A stretch of DNA of 64,000 nt from G965197555 sp965197555 (lineage in GTDB: Bacteria; Chloroflexota; Dehalococcoidia; Lucifugimonadales; UBA3495). The notes under the pieces were generated by a model. The model had not been told where the DNA came from. It saw only the letters and a list, made by a program, of their open reading frames with translations, and ran no database searches. The DNA lies in the NCBI GenBank assembly GCA_965197555.1, contig OZ240213.1, forward strand, positions 2,542,001 to 2,606,000. Direction: 5' to 3'. Each line of letters opens with the position of its first letter. Position 1 is the first letter of the stretch. This document shows positions 8,473-16,908 of the stretch, in pieces. The position numbers and the translations under genes are program-made.

Positions 8473-9513
8473 CTACTTCCATCCTCTACCCCATTTTTGT
8501 TGCAGGTACTGCCGGGCGGTCAGATTAAAAAAGCCCTCGAGGAGCCCCACCTCTTTAGAGCTGATCGACCCGAAGCGAGCATCTATCCGGTTATTAGCTT
8601 CCCTCATGGTCTCGTGGTACCGTGCCCACCAGTCCTGGCCGGTGCCCCAAGCGTCAGCCACCAAATTTTCCAGGATGCGGGCAACATGGGCCTTTTGGGC
8701 TGGCAGGGAATCCTTTGGTGAGCGGTGAAAGAGGCTGATGTCGTAATGCGGTCCCATCGCCCGAACTATCTTGTCGGGATACACTGTGACTTCATAGGAG
8801 TCTTGGCCGGTAAATTTCCGCTTCCCCGCTCCAACTCCTGCGGCTATGCGTAAGAACTGAATCGTGGCGTAGGTGTTTCTCAGCTGTAGAGGAAAGCTGT
8901 TGTCAGGGTCTCTGGACATCCCCCGCTGCGGCATCAACAGGTGCAGCACCGTGCTGAAGTTGTAAGCGGTGCCTCTCGCTTCGGACAAGGATGCCAGGAG
9001 TATGGGGAGGGCCCCGATGGTCCCGCCACCCATGAAAGCGACCACATGAGCCCTTAAATATGTCTTACCCTCATAATAAGGACATACTTCGCCAATCAAC
9101 GCATCAAGGTGGCCCCGAATGTTGGCATAATTGTACCGCGCCGCTACCCCGGCGTTGGCCAGCATACCCAAAGCTCCTTCCCTGGAGAGGCTGAGGTGCT
9201 TTAGCTCCGGCACGCACTCGGTAATCCAGGGTCGCAGGTCTCTGAGGTTGGCAAAATGGGGCAGGGTCAAAGGAATAAACCTAGCGGCCCTGGAGATCTC
9301 CCCTCCTGTGGCCTCGCGGGTATCCAGGTAGAGGAAACCCAGGCTTTTCCGGTCGGTGAGGCTCCAAGCCATGGTTGTTTCTTCCAGGTGCCGGACGATC
9401 TGGCAGGCGGTGGAACCCAAGCCTATGACAATCGCCGGAGACGTAACCCGCGGTGCCGAACGGGTCCCTCTAAGTCTGGAAACCGTAGCATTAAGTTCGG
9501 TTGATGTCACCAT
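8473..9513 (-). CDS. Bacterial tubulin-like (Tubulin_2/FtsZ-like) GTPase
   Basis: A 346-residue protein. Starting from the ATG at 9513, residues 31-36 (GLGSTA) form the first nucleotide-binding loop. Residues 162-168 (GGGTIGA) match the tubulin/FtsZ G-box GGGTGSG. A helix LRNTYATIQFLR follows, as in Tubulin_2 proteins. Such proteins are FtsZ/tubulin relatives of unknown or membrane-remodelling role. The frame is open to 9573, but AGGAGG sits four bases before 9513 and the predicted promoter -10 covers 9573-9578, so the shorter start is right. The second gene follows after seven bases. G-box residue GSG is changed to IGA, so GTPase activity needs testing. Confidence 0.78.
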   Translation of the reverse strand: MVTSTELNATVSRLRGTRSAPRVTSPAIVIGLGSTACQIVRHLEETTMAWSLTDRKSLGFLYLDTREATGGEISRAARFIPLTLPHFANLRDLRPWITECVPELKHLSLSREGALGMLANAGVAARYNYANIRGHLDALIGEVCPYYEGKTYLRAHVVAFMGGGTIGALPILLASLSEARGTAYNFSTVLHLLMPQRGMSRDPDNSFPLQLRNTYATIQFLRIAAGVGAGKRKFTGQDSYEVTVYPDKIVRAMGPHYDISLFHRSPKDSLPAQKAHVARILENLVADAWGTGQDWWARYHETMREANNRIDARFGSISSKEVGLLEGFFNLTARQYLQQKWGRGWK

Positions 9514-9572
9514 ACATCCTCCTGCGATTCGTTGTCCCCGCCCCGAGGCTATCCGTTGAATCGCCGGTAACA

Positions 9573-9600
9573 AGTATATTACTTAACCGTACCCTGTCAA
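9573..9600 (-). promoter_or_regulatory. Sigma-70-type promoter of the tubulin-like operon
   Basis: Read on the minus strand: -35 TTGACA (9600-9595), a 16-base spacer and -10 TATACT (9578-9573). It is one of the best promoter matches in the window. Transcription would begin near 9566, leaving a leader of about 50 bases to the AGGAGG and ATG at 9513. Confidence 0.75.
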
Positions 9601-9705
9601 CCGCGCTCGGCGATTTCCGCTGTGCCCAGCTAAACAACGGCGGATGAGACCAATGCACAGCCGATGCCTTTACATAACCCGTTACAACGACCCCCGTCAG
9701 GGAGG

Positions 9706-11379
9706 TTAGAGCCTGCCGTCGATGGCCACGTCTATCAATGCCGGCTTGCCGCTAGCGTAAGCCCTCTCCACGGCGGGAGCAAGGGCCTCAGGGTCCTCCA
9801 CTCGCTCTCCGGATACTCCCATGGCTTGGGCAATGGCTGCCAGGTCCAACGGGTTTGCGAAGTCCATTCCGACGTATTCACTGTCTCGTTCCTGGTCATT
9901 GAGCATCCGTCGTAGGTAAATGTCCATGTTGACTTTCAGAATGCGATAGGAGCGGTTGTTGCAAATGGCGTAGACCACAGGGATGTTGTATCGGGCGGCG
10001 GTCCACAGAGCCTGGACTGTGTACATGGACGCACCATCACCGACCACCGCAAGGACGGGCCGTTGAGGGTTGGCCAGCTTTACTCCCAAAGCTCCGGGCA
10101 TAGCCCAGCCGAGAGCACCGCCCCGGATGGCGAATAGGTTCCCGGGTTGGTCAAAATCGAAAGCCCGGTTCAAAGCCGGCCTGGACGTGATCGATTCGTC
10201 TGCGATGATAACGTCCGATGGGGAACCTTGGGCCAGCTCATGCATCATCCGTTCGACGGGCATAGGCCTACGGTCCCAGATATTCTTGAGCCGCTCTTGG
10301 TACTCTTGGTCGGACCTCCTTCGCTGTTCGGCCCAAGTCGCGCTTCTGGTGGCGGCGGCCTCTAGTGCCGGCGTTGACATATCCTGGACCAGCGCGTCGG
10401 CCAAGTCGGTAAGTCCGGCTGCGGGATCGGCAAAAATACCGACTTCTGTCGGATAGTTCTTTTCGACTTCCCAGTAGTTGCTATCCAAATGAACCAATTT
10501 GGTTCTCGGGCCAAGGAACGGCTCGGGCACGTAGAGGAAGGAGGAGAAAACATTGCACCCCACCGCCAATACCACATCGGCGCCAGCCAACTGCTCCGCA
10601 GTCGCCGGGCTGTTCAAATTCAACGTTCCGCCGTACAAACTGTGGCTAGTGGGGAAGTTCACTTCAGAATAGGTAGCTGCGTACACTCGGGCCCCCAGGG
10701 TCTCTGCTACACGAACCAATGCGGGCACCGCCGTCGATTGGGCCACCCGGTCTCCCACAACTATCACGGGATTTTCGGCTTGGGCCAGCAATCGAGAAGC
10801 CCGGTCCACCGCCTCTACATCGGGTCTTACACGGAAGTAACCGGGAGAGGAAGGGGTGATGTCCAGGTCGGCGGTCTCATCCAGCGTGTCCCAAGGGAAA
10901 GAGATGAACACTGGCCCTGTTGGCGGCGTCTTGGCTTCTTTGAACGCCCGGCGAACCGCCGTGGGGATGTCAGCCGCATGCCGGATCTCGGTACTCCACT
11001 TGGTATACTGGTCGGTCATCTCCACCAAGTTGCCGGAAAGCGTCGGTTCGGTCAGCAGCATGCGGCTGTCGGAGTTGCCTGCGGTCAAAACCAGGGGGGT
11101 ACCCCCCTGGTATGCGTTGTAAAGAGCGCTGATACCGTTGGCCAGCCCTCCGGCAATGTGGATATTGGCGAAGGATGGGCGGCCGGTTGCCCGGGCGTAC
11201 CCGTCCGCCATGCCCACCGCGGTGCCCTCCTGCAACGCTTGAATGTACTTCAAGTGAGGATAGTCCTGGAGGGCATCCATCAAGGGGGTTTCACTGGTGC
11301 CGGGGTTGCCAAAGATATACTCCGTGCCCTCCGCAATCAGCATTTGAGCCAGAGCCTGCTTCCCGGTCATCGTTGGCAT
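9706..11379 (-). CDS. TPP-dependent decarboxylase, benzoylformate decarboxylase-like
   Basis: A 557-residue three-domain thiamine diphosphate enzyme. The N-terminal Pyr domain carries the cofactor-activating Glu in LQEGTAVGMADGYARATG. The central domain shows NPVIVVGDRVAQS. The C-terminal PP domain carries the Mg/TPP motif GDGASMYTVQALW ending in CNNRSY. IFGNPGTSETPLMDAL and RGGALGWAMPGALGVKLA resemble benzoylformate decarboxylase more than acetolactate synthase. It would decarboxylate a 2-oxo acid to an aldehyde. I chose ATG 11379 (AGAGG upstream) over the longer frame to 11484, which overlaps the VOC gene. Confidence 0.88.
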   Translation of the reverse strand: MPTMTGKQALAQMLIAEGTEYIFGNPGTSETPLMDALQDYPHLKYIQALQEGTAVGMADGYARATGRPSFANIHIAGGLANGISALYNAYQGGTPLVLTAGNSDSRMLLTEPTLSGNLVEMTDQYTKWSTEIRHAADIPTAVRRAFKEAKTPPTGPVFISFPWDTLDETADLDITPSSPGYFRVRPDVEAVDRASRLLAQAENPVIVVGDRVAQSTAVPALVRVAETLGARVYAATYSEVNFPTSHSLYGGTLNLNSPATAEQLAGADVVLAVGCNVFSSFLYVPEPFLGPRTKLVHLDSNYWEVEKNYPTEVGIFADPAAGLTDLADALVQDMSTPALEAAATRSATWAEQRRRSDQEYQERLKNIWDRRPMPVERMMHELAQGSPSDVIIADESITSRPALNRAFDFDQPGNLFAIRGGALGWAMPGALGVKLANPQRPVLAVVGDGASMYTVQALWTAARYNIPVVYAICNNRSYRILKVNMDIYLRRMLNDQERDSEYVGMDFANPLDLAAIAQAMGVSGERVEDPEALAPAVERAYASGKPALIDVAIDGRL

Positions 11380-11443
11380 GATCCATCCTCTCTCGTTCTG
11401 AGCATTGGCGATCGTGTTACATATATTTGGGTAACCGTAACCG

Positions 11444-11857
11444 TTAATCAGCCAGGTAGACCATCCACTCCAGCAGGTTATCATCCGGGTCGCGGGCGTA
11501 GAGGCTCACTGCGGGTAATACGCCCCCAGCCCGGGCGCCCTTTCGCGGCCCTGGTCCCCGAATGACTTCCACCCCGGCGTCCTCCAGCATTTTTTGGCAT
11601 GCTTCCGCGGTCCCTTGCCAAACAAAGCAAATGTCCGTGCATCCCGGCACCGCGGTGGGACCTCGCAGGTCGGCGGTGAACCCCTCTGGATGTACGTTGA
11701 TCTTGGAATCCCCTACCTGAATGGAAAAAATTCTAGCCCTGCCAGCGCGCCACTCCTCTTCGTCGTTGATCGAGAAGCCTAGCCGCTTGTAAAACTCGAT
11801 GAGGCGCTCGGCATCGGCGGTGGGCATCGCTATGTGATCTATGCTTACTGTAGCCAT
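11444..11857 (-). CDS. VOC family (glyoxalase/dioxygenase-like) protein
   Basis: A 137-residue protein with the paired beta-alpha-beta-beta-beta pattern of the vicinal oxygen chelate fold. Likely metal ligands are His8 (SIDHIAMP), His56 (INVHPEGF) and the Glu in DNLLEWMVYL at the end. The closing DPDDNLLEW is typical of glyoxalase I/extradiol dioxygenase relatives. It lies 64 bases upstream of the decarboxylase gene on the same strand and is probably co-transcribed with it. Substrate unknown. Confidence 0.88.
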   Translation of the reverse strand: MATVSIDHIAMPTADAERLIEFYKRLGFSINDEEEWRAGRARIFSIQVGDSKINVHPEGFTADLRGPTAVPGCTDICFVWQGTAEACQKMLEDAGVEVIRGPGPRKGARAGGVLPAVSLYARDPDDNLLEWMVYLAD

Positions 11858-11910
11858 CGGCCTTCCTAACCATTAGTCTGAGATTCAGGCGCCGGAATTA
11901 CCCAAAATTC

Positions 11911-13059
11911 TTATGACTGAGGTTCGGCCACCGGTAGCGAGTCCACGACCCGGTTAACCTCTTCAATTGCTTGATCAATCTCCGGTCCGGTGGTGAACCT
12001 CCCCACGGAGAACCGCACCGTACCCATAGCGTACTCTAGAGGCACCCGCATGGCTTCAAGGACATGGGAGACTTCCACCCTGTCGCTGTGGCAAGCGGCG
12101 CCTGCGGAAGCCGCAACGTTGGTCAGATTCGCCAGTATGGTATTTGCTTCCATCCCCCGGAAGCTCAAACTGGTAGTGTTGGGCAGACGTTCCTCGGGGT
12201 GGCCGTTGATCCACACGTCTTGCCCCCTTAGGGTGATGCCACGCTCCAGCCGGTCCCGCATAACGCCCATGTGTCTTCCATATTCCGGCAGGTTGCGGCT
12301 AATCAGCTCACAGGCCGCCCCAAGGCCCACAATCTCAAGAACGTTCTCTGTCCCCGCTCGCCAGTCCATCTCATGATTGGCTCCATGCATCAACTTTTGT
12401 AGCTGTACCCCCTGGCGAACGTACAGGGCTCCTACGCCCTTGGGGGCATAGAGCTTGTGGCCGGCCAGGGACAACAAGTCGACACCTAGCTCATCCACAT
12501 CAACTGGGATTTTCCCAATGGACTGGGCACAATCCGCGTGGATCAAAGCGCCGTGCCGGTGAGCAGCCTCAGCAATCTGGGCTATGGGCTCCACTGTCCC
12601 GACCTCGTTGTTGGCGTGCATTATAGTGACCAACAATGTCTGACGTGTCAGGGACGCTTCCACCTCGTAGGGATCGACCCTTCCGAACTGGTCTACCGGT
12701 ACGTAGGTAACACGAAAACCCTCCGTCTCCAGGTGGCGGCAGACTTCGGTGACCGCCGGGTGTTCGATGGTGGAGGTGATGATATGGTTCCCCCGGTGGC
12801 GGTAGGCGTGGGCCACCCCCTTGATGGCGTGGTTGTTTGCTTCGGTCCCGCCACTGGTGAAAACAACTTCGCTCACCCCGCACCCCAGTAACTGGGCGAC
12901 GGTGCTCCGGGCCTTGTCGACAGCGAGTCTGGTTCGGGATCCGAACGAGTGGCTGCTGGAGGGGTTACCGAAGTGCTCCTGCAGATAGGGGAGCATTGCC
13001 TCGGCTACGTGGGGGTCTATGGGAGTCGTGGCGTTGTAGTCCAGGTAGATTGGTGGCAT
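11911..13059 (-). CDS. Cysteine desulfurase (NifS/IscS family)
   Basis: A 382-residue PLP enzyme that takes sulfur from cysteine for Fe-S clusters or thiolation. The opening YLDYNATTPIDPHV, the EHPAVTEVC stretch with its PLP-contacting His, and the PLP Lys in LSLAGHKLYAPKGVG (about 200) are all present. The persulfide-forming Cys is in AGAACHSDRVEVSHVL (near 322), with a short loop as in NifS/IscS. No IscU, IscR or thiI gene is adjacent, so its partner is unknown. AGAGG precedes the ATG closely. Confidence 0.93.
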   Translation of the reverse strand: MPPIYLDYNATTPIDPHVAEAMLPYLQEHFGNPSSSHSFGSRTRLAVDKARSTVAQLLGCGVSEVVFTSGGTEANNHAIKGVAHAYRHRGNHIITSTIEHPAVTEVCRHLETEGFRVTYVPVDQFGRVDPYEVEASLTRQTLLVTIMHANNEVGTVEPIAQIAEAAHRHGALIHADCAQSIGKIPVDVDELGVDLLSLAGHKLYAPKGVGALYVRQGVQLQKLMHGANHEMDWRAGTENVLEIVGLGAACELISRNLPEYGRHMGVMRDRLERGITLRGQDVWINGHPEERLPNTTSLSFRGMEANTILANLTNVAASAGAACHSDRVEVSHVLEAMRVPLEYAMGTVRFSVGRFTTGPEIDQAIEEVNRVVDSLPVAEPQS

Positions 13060-13469
13060 CGGCCTCTGTGCGTCAGTGCAAATGCATCATGGGGAAACTC
13101 CGGATCCTCCGGGCGCTTCCCAATATTAGCCGCAACCTGTTTCACTGGCAAGCGCCAATAGAAGGGGGAAGCCCTGGTTGGGACCCTTGAGCCACGGGAG
13201 GCAGATTTCAGACCTCTGGCTCCAACGTTCCCGCAGCCAGAGCGGTGATGTATCATATCGGTCATTACGGAGAGCTAGCCAGGAGTCGGCGTTGAACTTC
13301 TACCGCCAAGGTTGCTATAGCCACTTGCGAAAGTTACCAGAATTCGATTGCTCGGACGCTGTTCCTGGTTCAACCAGTTCACCCGCCGCGGAGGGCGCCA
13401 CTCCCGCTGGTCCTGAGGTTGCCGGAGAACTGTGGCAGATAACTCTCTCAGCAACACTTTGGAGGATGC
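13060..13469. other. Intergenic region (410 bases), divergent
   Basis: This lies between the leftward cysteine desulfurase gene and the rightward D-aminoacylase gene, so it must hold both promoters. I see no tRNA, riboswitch or convincing operator. Frames crossing it are short and lack ribosome sites. A GGAGG at its right edge serves the ATG at 13470. Confidence 0.6.
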
Positions 13470-15029
13470 ATGTTTGACCTGCTAATTAGGGACGGCAGAA
13501 TCGTTGATGGGACGGGGCAGACCTGGTTTCGGGCGTCTCTCGCGATTTCCGGAGACGAAGTCGCTGTCCTCCGAGGAGACACCTCCGCCGTGGAGGCGGC
13601 GCGGGTGATCGACGGGACCAATTATGTGGTTTGTCCTGGCTTTATCGATATGCATTCTCACTCGGATATTAAGCTCTTGACCGACCCACAGCACGAGGCC
13701 AAGGTCAGGCAAGGTGTAACCACTGAGATTCTGGGCATGGACGGTTTATCCTATGCGCCCATCTCGCCGAACAATCTGGAGCACTTGCTCACCTATCTAG
13801 CTGCAATAAACGGCCTTCCGTTGCCGTCCCAGCGCTGGAGCAGCGTCAAAGACTTTCTGGACCTGTTCGACGGTAACGCTGCTTGCAATGTGGCCTTCAT
13901 GGTCCCCCACGCGGCTGTTCGCGTCGAGGCCATGGGTTGGGAAAATCGGTTGCCGAGCCACGCCGAGCTATCCCGAATGCAGGAGCTAGCTAGGCAAGGG
14001 ATGCGGGACGGGGGCTTCGGCTTCTCCACCGGGCTCACCTATCCCCCAGGCGCCTACAGCGATACCAATGAATTGGTGGCCGTCTGCGACGCCATCAAAG
14101 ACCTGGGCGGGTTCTACATGACCCACGCCCGGTATTTCCTGGGAGACGGGTTGCTGGACCCCTTCCGGGAAGCTGTTGCCATCGGCCGCAGAAGCGGATT
14201 ACCGGTTCACATCTCCCATTACCACAGCCCGGTGCAAGGAATGGGGGAGCAGATGGTGGCCTTGGTGGACGAGGGCCGAAGCTCAGGCGTCGACGTCACT
14301 TTTGACCAATACCCCTACGCAGCCGCTAGCACCGTACTGCATTCGCTGCTTCCCATCTGGGTGCACGCCGGGGGTCCTCATGCCTTGCTGCAGCGAATTC
14401 AGGACCGGCGAGTCCGGGATGAAATAGGAGACTCGGTCAATCCCATGTGGGGCCTGACGCTGGAGCACTATATTTTCAGCCAGATCGGGTCGGCCAAGAA
14501 CAAAGAATGGGAGGGCAGGTCCTTGGTGGATTTGGCCAAGGCCCAAGACAAAAAGATGGTGGATGCCATGTGCGATTTGTTGATCGAAGAAAACCTAAAT
14601 GTTGCTTTCGTGGCCCGCACCGGGAACCCAGACAACATCCGCACGATCGTGCGCCACCCGGCTCAGATGGTGGGGTCCGACGGCCTCTTGACCGGCGATA
14701 TGCCCAATCCCCGAAGCTATGGCACTTTTCCCTACATCCTGGGGCAGTTCGTCCGTGAGGAGGGACTGCTGGGCCTGGAAGAAGCAGTCCGCAAAATGAG
14801 CTCCATCCCGGCCCAGCGGTTGGGTTTGAAGGACCGGGGTATTTTGCGCGACGGCATGAAGGCAGATGTTGTCATGTTTAACCCTGACCGCGTGGCAGCC
14901 AAAGCCACCTTCGAGGAGCCGAAGCAATACCCGGAAGGTATAGACTACGTAATTGTCAACGGCAAGCTGGTAGTTGACAACGGAACCCACACCGGTGCTT
15001 TGCCGGGCCTGGCGTTGCGTTCCCAGTAG
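13470..15029 (+). CDS. N-acyl-D-amino-acid deacylase (D-aminoacylase) family amidohydrolase
   Basis: A 519-residue metal-dependent hydrolase that removes acyl groups from D-amino acids or related amides. The N-terminal beta-sandwich strand FDLLIRDGRIVDGTG leads into the metal motif PGFIDMHSHSDIKLL near residue 60. Further ligands are in MTHARYF and HISHYHSP near 240-250, and the catalytic Asp in MVGSDGLL near 408. The C-terminal GILRDGMKADVVMFNPD closes the composite barrel. It is the normal length for the family. GGAGG sits just before the ATG. It is followed by the hicBA pair with a 73-base gap. Confidence 0.92.
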   Translation: MFDLLIRDGRIVDGTGQTWFRASLAISGDEVAVLRGDTSAVEAARVIDGTNYVVCPGFIDMHSHSDIKLLTDPQHEAKVRQGVTTEILGMDGLSYAPISPNNLEHLLTYLAAINGLPLPSQRWSSVKDFLDLFDGNAACNVAFMVPHAAVRVEAMGWENRLPSHAELSRMQELARQGMRDGGFGFSTGLTYPPGAYSDTNELVAVCDAIKDLGGFYMTHARYFLGDGLLDPFREAVAIGRRSGLPVHISHYHSPVQGMGEQMVALVDEGRSSGVDVTFDQYPYAAASTVLHSLLPIWVHAGGPHALLQRIQDRRVRDEIGDSVNPMWGLTLEHYIFSQIGSAKNKEWEGRSLVDLAKAQDKKMVDAMCDLLIEENLNVAFVARTGNPDNIRTIVRHPAQMVGSDGLLTGDMPNPRSYGTFPYILGQFVREEGLLGLEEAVRKMSSIPAQRLGLKDRGILRDGMKADVVMFNPDRVAAKATFEEPKQYPEGIDYVIVNGKLVVDNGTHTGALPGLALRSQ

Positions 15030-15102
15030 GCTGGCGGCTTGATATGGTGCTCGATGCGGAAGCTACCAGGATTGATTATTCTGAGAAATATTAGGGTGAA
15101 TT

Positions 15103-15339
15103 ATGAATCCGCAGCACATGATTAAAGCTACGGTGCGTAAAGGTGAGGAACTCTACGTGGCGGAATGTATGGAGATTGCTGTGGTAACCCAAGGAAAAAC
15201 CGTAGATGAAACTTTGGCTAACCTTCAAGAGGCGGTCGCCCTGCATCTTGAAGGAGAAGATCCCGCCGTCCTAGGGTTAGTGTCTAAACCAGCCATTCTG
15301 GTTACGATGGAGCTGGAGCCTACAGGTGCCCAGACTTAG
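15103..15339 (+). CDS. hicB: HicB-like antitoxin
   Basis: A 78-residue protein of the HicB partial RNase-H fold. Strand-turn-strand IKATVRKGEELYVAECMEI is followed by VTQGKTVDETLANLQEAVALHLEGE, the family pattern. It lacks a long C-terminal DNA-binding helix-turn-helix or RHH extension, so autoregulation is unclear. Its end overlaps the hicA start by 14 bases. Antitoxin-first order helps antitoxin accumulate before toxin. AGGGTG precedes the ATG by five bases. Confidence 0.88.
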   Translation: MNPQHMIKATVRKGEELYVAECMEIAVVTQGKTVDETLANLQEAVALHLEGEDPAVLGLVSKPAILVTMELEPTGAQT

Positions 15340-15571
15340 AAGGCTATCAGGTGATGAGGTTATCGCCATAATGGCGGGGTTCGGATTTGGGATTCAAAGT
15401 CAGCGCGGGAGCCATGCAAAGTTAGGACGAGTGTTACCGGACGGAACACGCCAAATTCTGACTGTACCGAGACATCGGAGGCTGGACCTTGGGACACTGC
15501 ACGCGGTGTTTAGACAAGCCGGCCGCTTCATCCCCGAAGAACAATTGAGACGAGAGTTTTATACACAATAG
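15326..15571 (+). CDS. hicA: HicA-like mRNA interferase toxin
   Basis: An 81-residue protein with a dsRBD-like HicA fold. The catalytic His is in QSQRGSHAKLGR near residue 30, followed by the strand RQILTVPRHRRLDLGTLHAVFRQAG typical of the family. HicA cleaves mRNA when not bound by HicB. The GTG start at 15326 lies inside the end of hicB, so translation is coupled. The pair sits alone between catabolic genes, a usual place for mobile toxin-antitoxin cassettes. Confidence 0.88.
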   Translation: MPRLRRLSGDEVIAIMAGFGFGIQSQRGSHAKLGRVLPDGTRQILTVPRHRRLDLGTLHAVFRQAGRFIPEEQLRREFYTQ

Positions 15572-15622
15572 ACGACCTGAGAATGCTGGTGCCAATGCCT
15601 GTTTATCAAGGGGATATTTATT

Positions 15623-16855
15623 ATGGACTTTGAACCCAGTTACACCAAAGAGCAGGAAGAGTTTAGGGGCGAAGTTCGGGGTTGGCTCGAGGAGCATGTG
15701 CCTCCGGGCATTATTCACCCCGCAGACTCGGGGGACCTGACCTTTGAGCAATACCAGTTGCGCCGAGACCTGGGACGAAAGCTGGGCGGCAAAGGCTGGC
15801 TGTGGCCGACTGCGCCCCGCGAATACGGAGGAGGCGGCTTATCCCTGGACCAAGCGGTAGTGCTGGAAGAAGAGGTCGATGCCCTGGGCTTGAGTATTCC
15901 GCCTTACTATGACTCAGGGGGGAAGCTGGGCGGAGCGTCAATCCTGGTCTGGGGGTCCGACGAGCAAAAGCAGCATTTTCTGCCTCCGATTTTCAAAGGA
16001 GAGGTCCGGACCTGGCAACTGCTCTCCGAGCCCGAAGCAGGGTCCGATCTGGCCAACGTCAAGACCATGGCCGTACAGGACGGAGACGACTACGTCATTA
16101 ACGGCCAGAAGATCTTCGTGGGCAGTGCCTTCGGTTGTGACTACATGTGGACTTTGGGCTGCACGGATTCTGAAGCGCCCCGCCATCAAAACTTGGGTTG
16201 GTTCATGATTCCGTCAGACCTGCCTGGAATCACCGTGCAGCCCATGGACCTGCTCACGTCGGCCGGGGAATCCGGGGCGGGCTCTGGAGTCAAGAACACG
16301 GTTTATTTTGACAACGTGAGAATATCCGGCTTCCACCTCGTTGGGGGTCACAACAAAGGTTGGGAGGTCGCCACCACGCACTTGGAGTTGGAGCATGGGA
16401 CAGGGGGACGCATTGGACGCAACTGGCTGGTCGACCGCTTGTTCGACCACTGCCGCAGTACCAACCGGAGTGGACAGCCTTTGAGCAAAGACCCGGACGT
16501 GCGAGATAGGTTGGTAGACATCTACATCGACGCTGAGATATCCCGGCTTTTCAACCTCCGAAATTATTGGATGCGCCACAGCGGCGCCAACGTTACCTAT
16601 GAGGGGCCTCAAGCGTCTTATTTCCGCAAGATGTCCGGGCTACGGATGGCAACATCCGTCCTGGACGTCCTGGGCCCTGCCGCGCTGACCAAGGACGCTA
16701 CGTGGGGCGCCGCCGAGGGCCATATCGAGTCCCACCAGCGCTCGGCTATTATCGCTATCCACCCGGGCGGCACAGCGGACATTCAAAAAGTAATCATGGC
16801 CCGCCGTATCGGTATCGGCCGAGAGGTCAGAGAAAAAGCCGGGACGTTGGCGTAG
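15623..16855 (+). CDS. Acyl-CoA dehydrogenase
   Basis: A 410-residue FAD enzyme for alpha,beta-dehydrogenation of an acyl-CoA. Seen are KGWLWPTAPREYGGGGLSLD, the flavin-binding motif QLLSEPEAGSDLANVKT with YVINGQKIFVGSA, and the C-terminal IHPGGTADIQKVIMARRIG. The length is normal. AAGGGG precedes the ATG. A second, distinct acyl-CoA dehydrogenase follows after 53 bases, a pairing common in steroid-type and terpene degradation where the two form a heteromer. That use here is inference. Confidence 0.94.
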   Translation: MDFEPSYTKEQEEFRGEVRGWLEEHVPPGIIHPADSGDLTFEQYQLRRDLGRKLGGKGWLWPTAPREYGGGGLSLDQAVVLEEEVDALGLSIPPYYDSGGKLGGASILVWGSDEQKQHFLPPIFKGEVRTWQLLSEPEAGSDLANVKTMAVQDGDDYVINGQKIFVGSAFGCDYMWTLGCTDSEAPRHQNLGWFMIPSDLPGITVQPMDLLTSAGESGAGSGVKNTVYFDNVRISGFHLVGGHNKGWEVATTHLELEHGTGGRIGRNWLVDRLFDHCRSTNRSGQPLSKDPDVRDRLVDIYIDAEISRLFNLRNYWMRHSGANVTYEGPQASYFRKMSGLRMATSVLDVLGPAALTKDATWGAAEGHIESHQRSAIIAIHPGGTADIQKVIMARRIGIGREVREKAGTLA

Positions 16856-16908
16856 TGACCCTAATAGTCGCTTCATAGCTTATGCCTGCCGTAACTCAAG
16901 GAGGTTAA

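Noticed and set aside
9514..9573. Longer N-terminus for the tubulin-like protein
   Set aside because: The extension overlaps the predicted -10 box and lacks a ribosome site; AGGAGG lies before 9513.
10489..11565. A 358-codon plus-strand frame opposite the TPP decarboxylase
   Set aside because: It is antisense to a well-supported enzyme and shows no recognisable motif.
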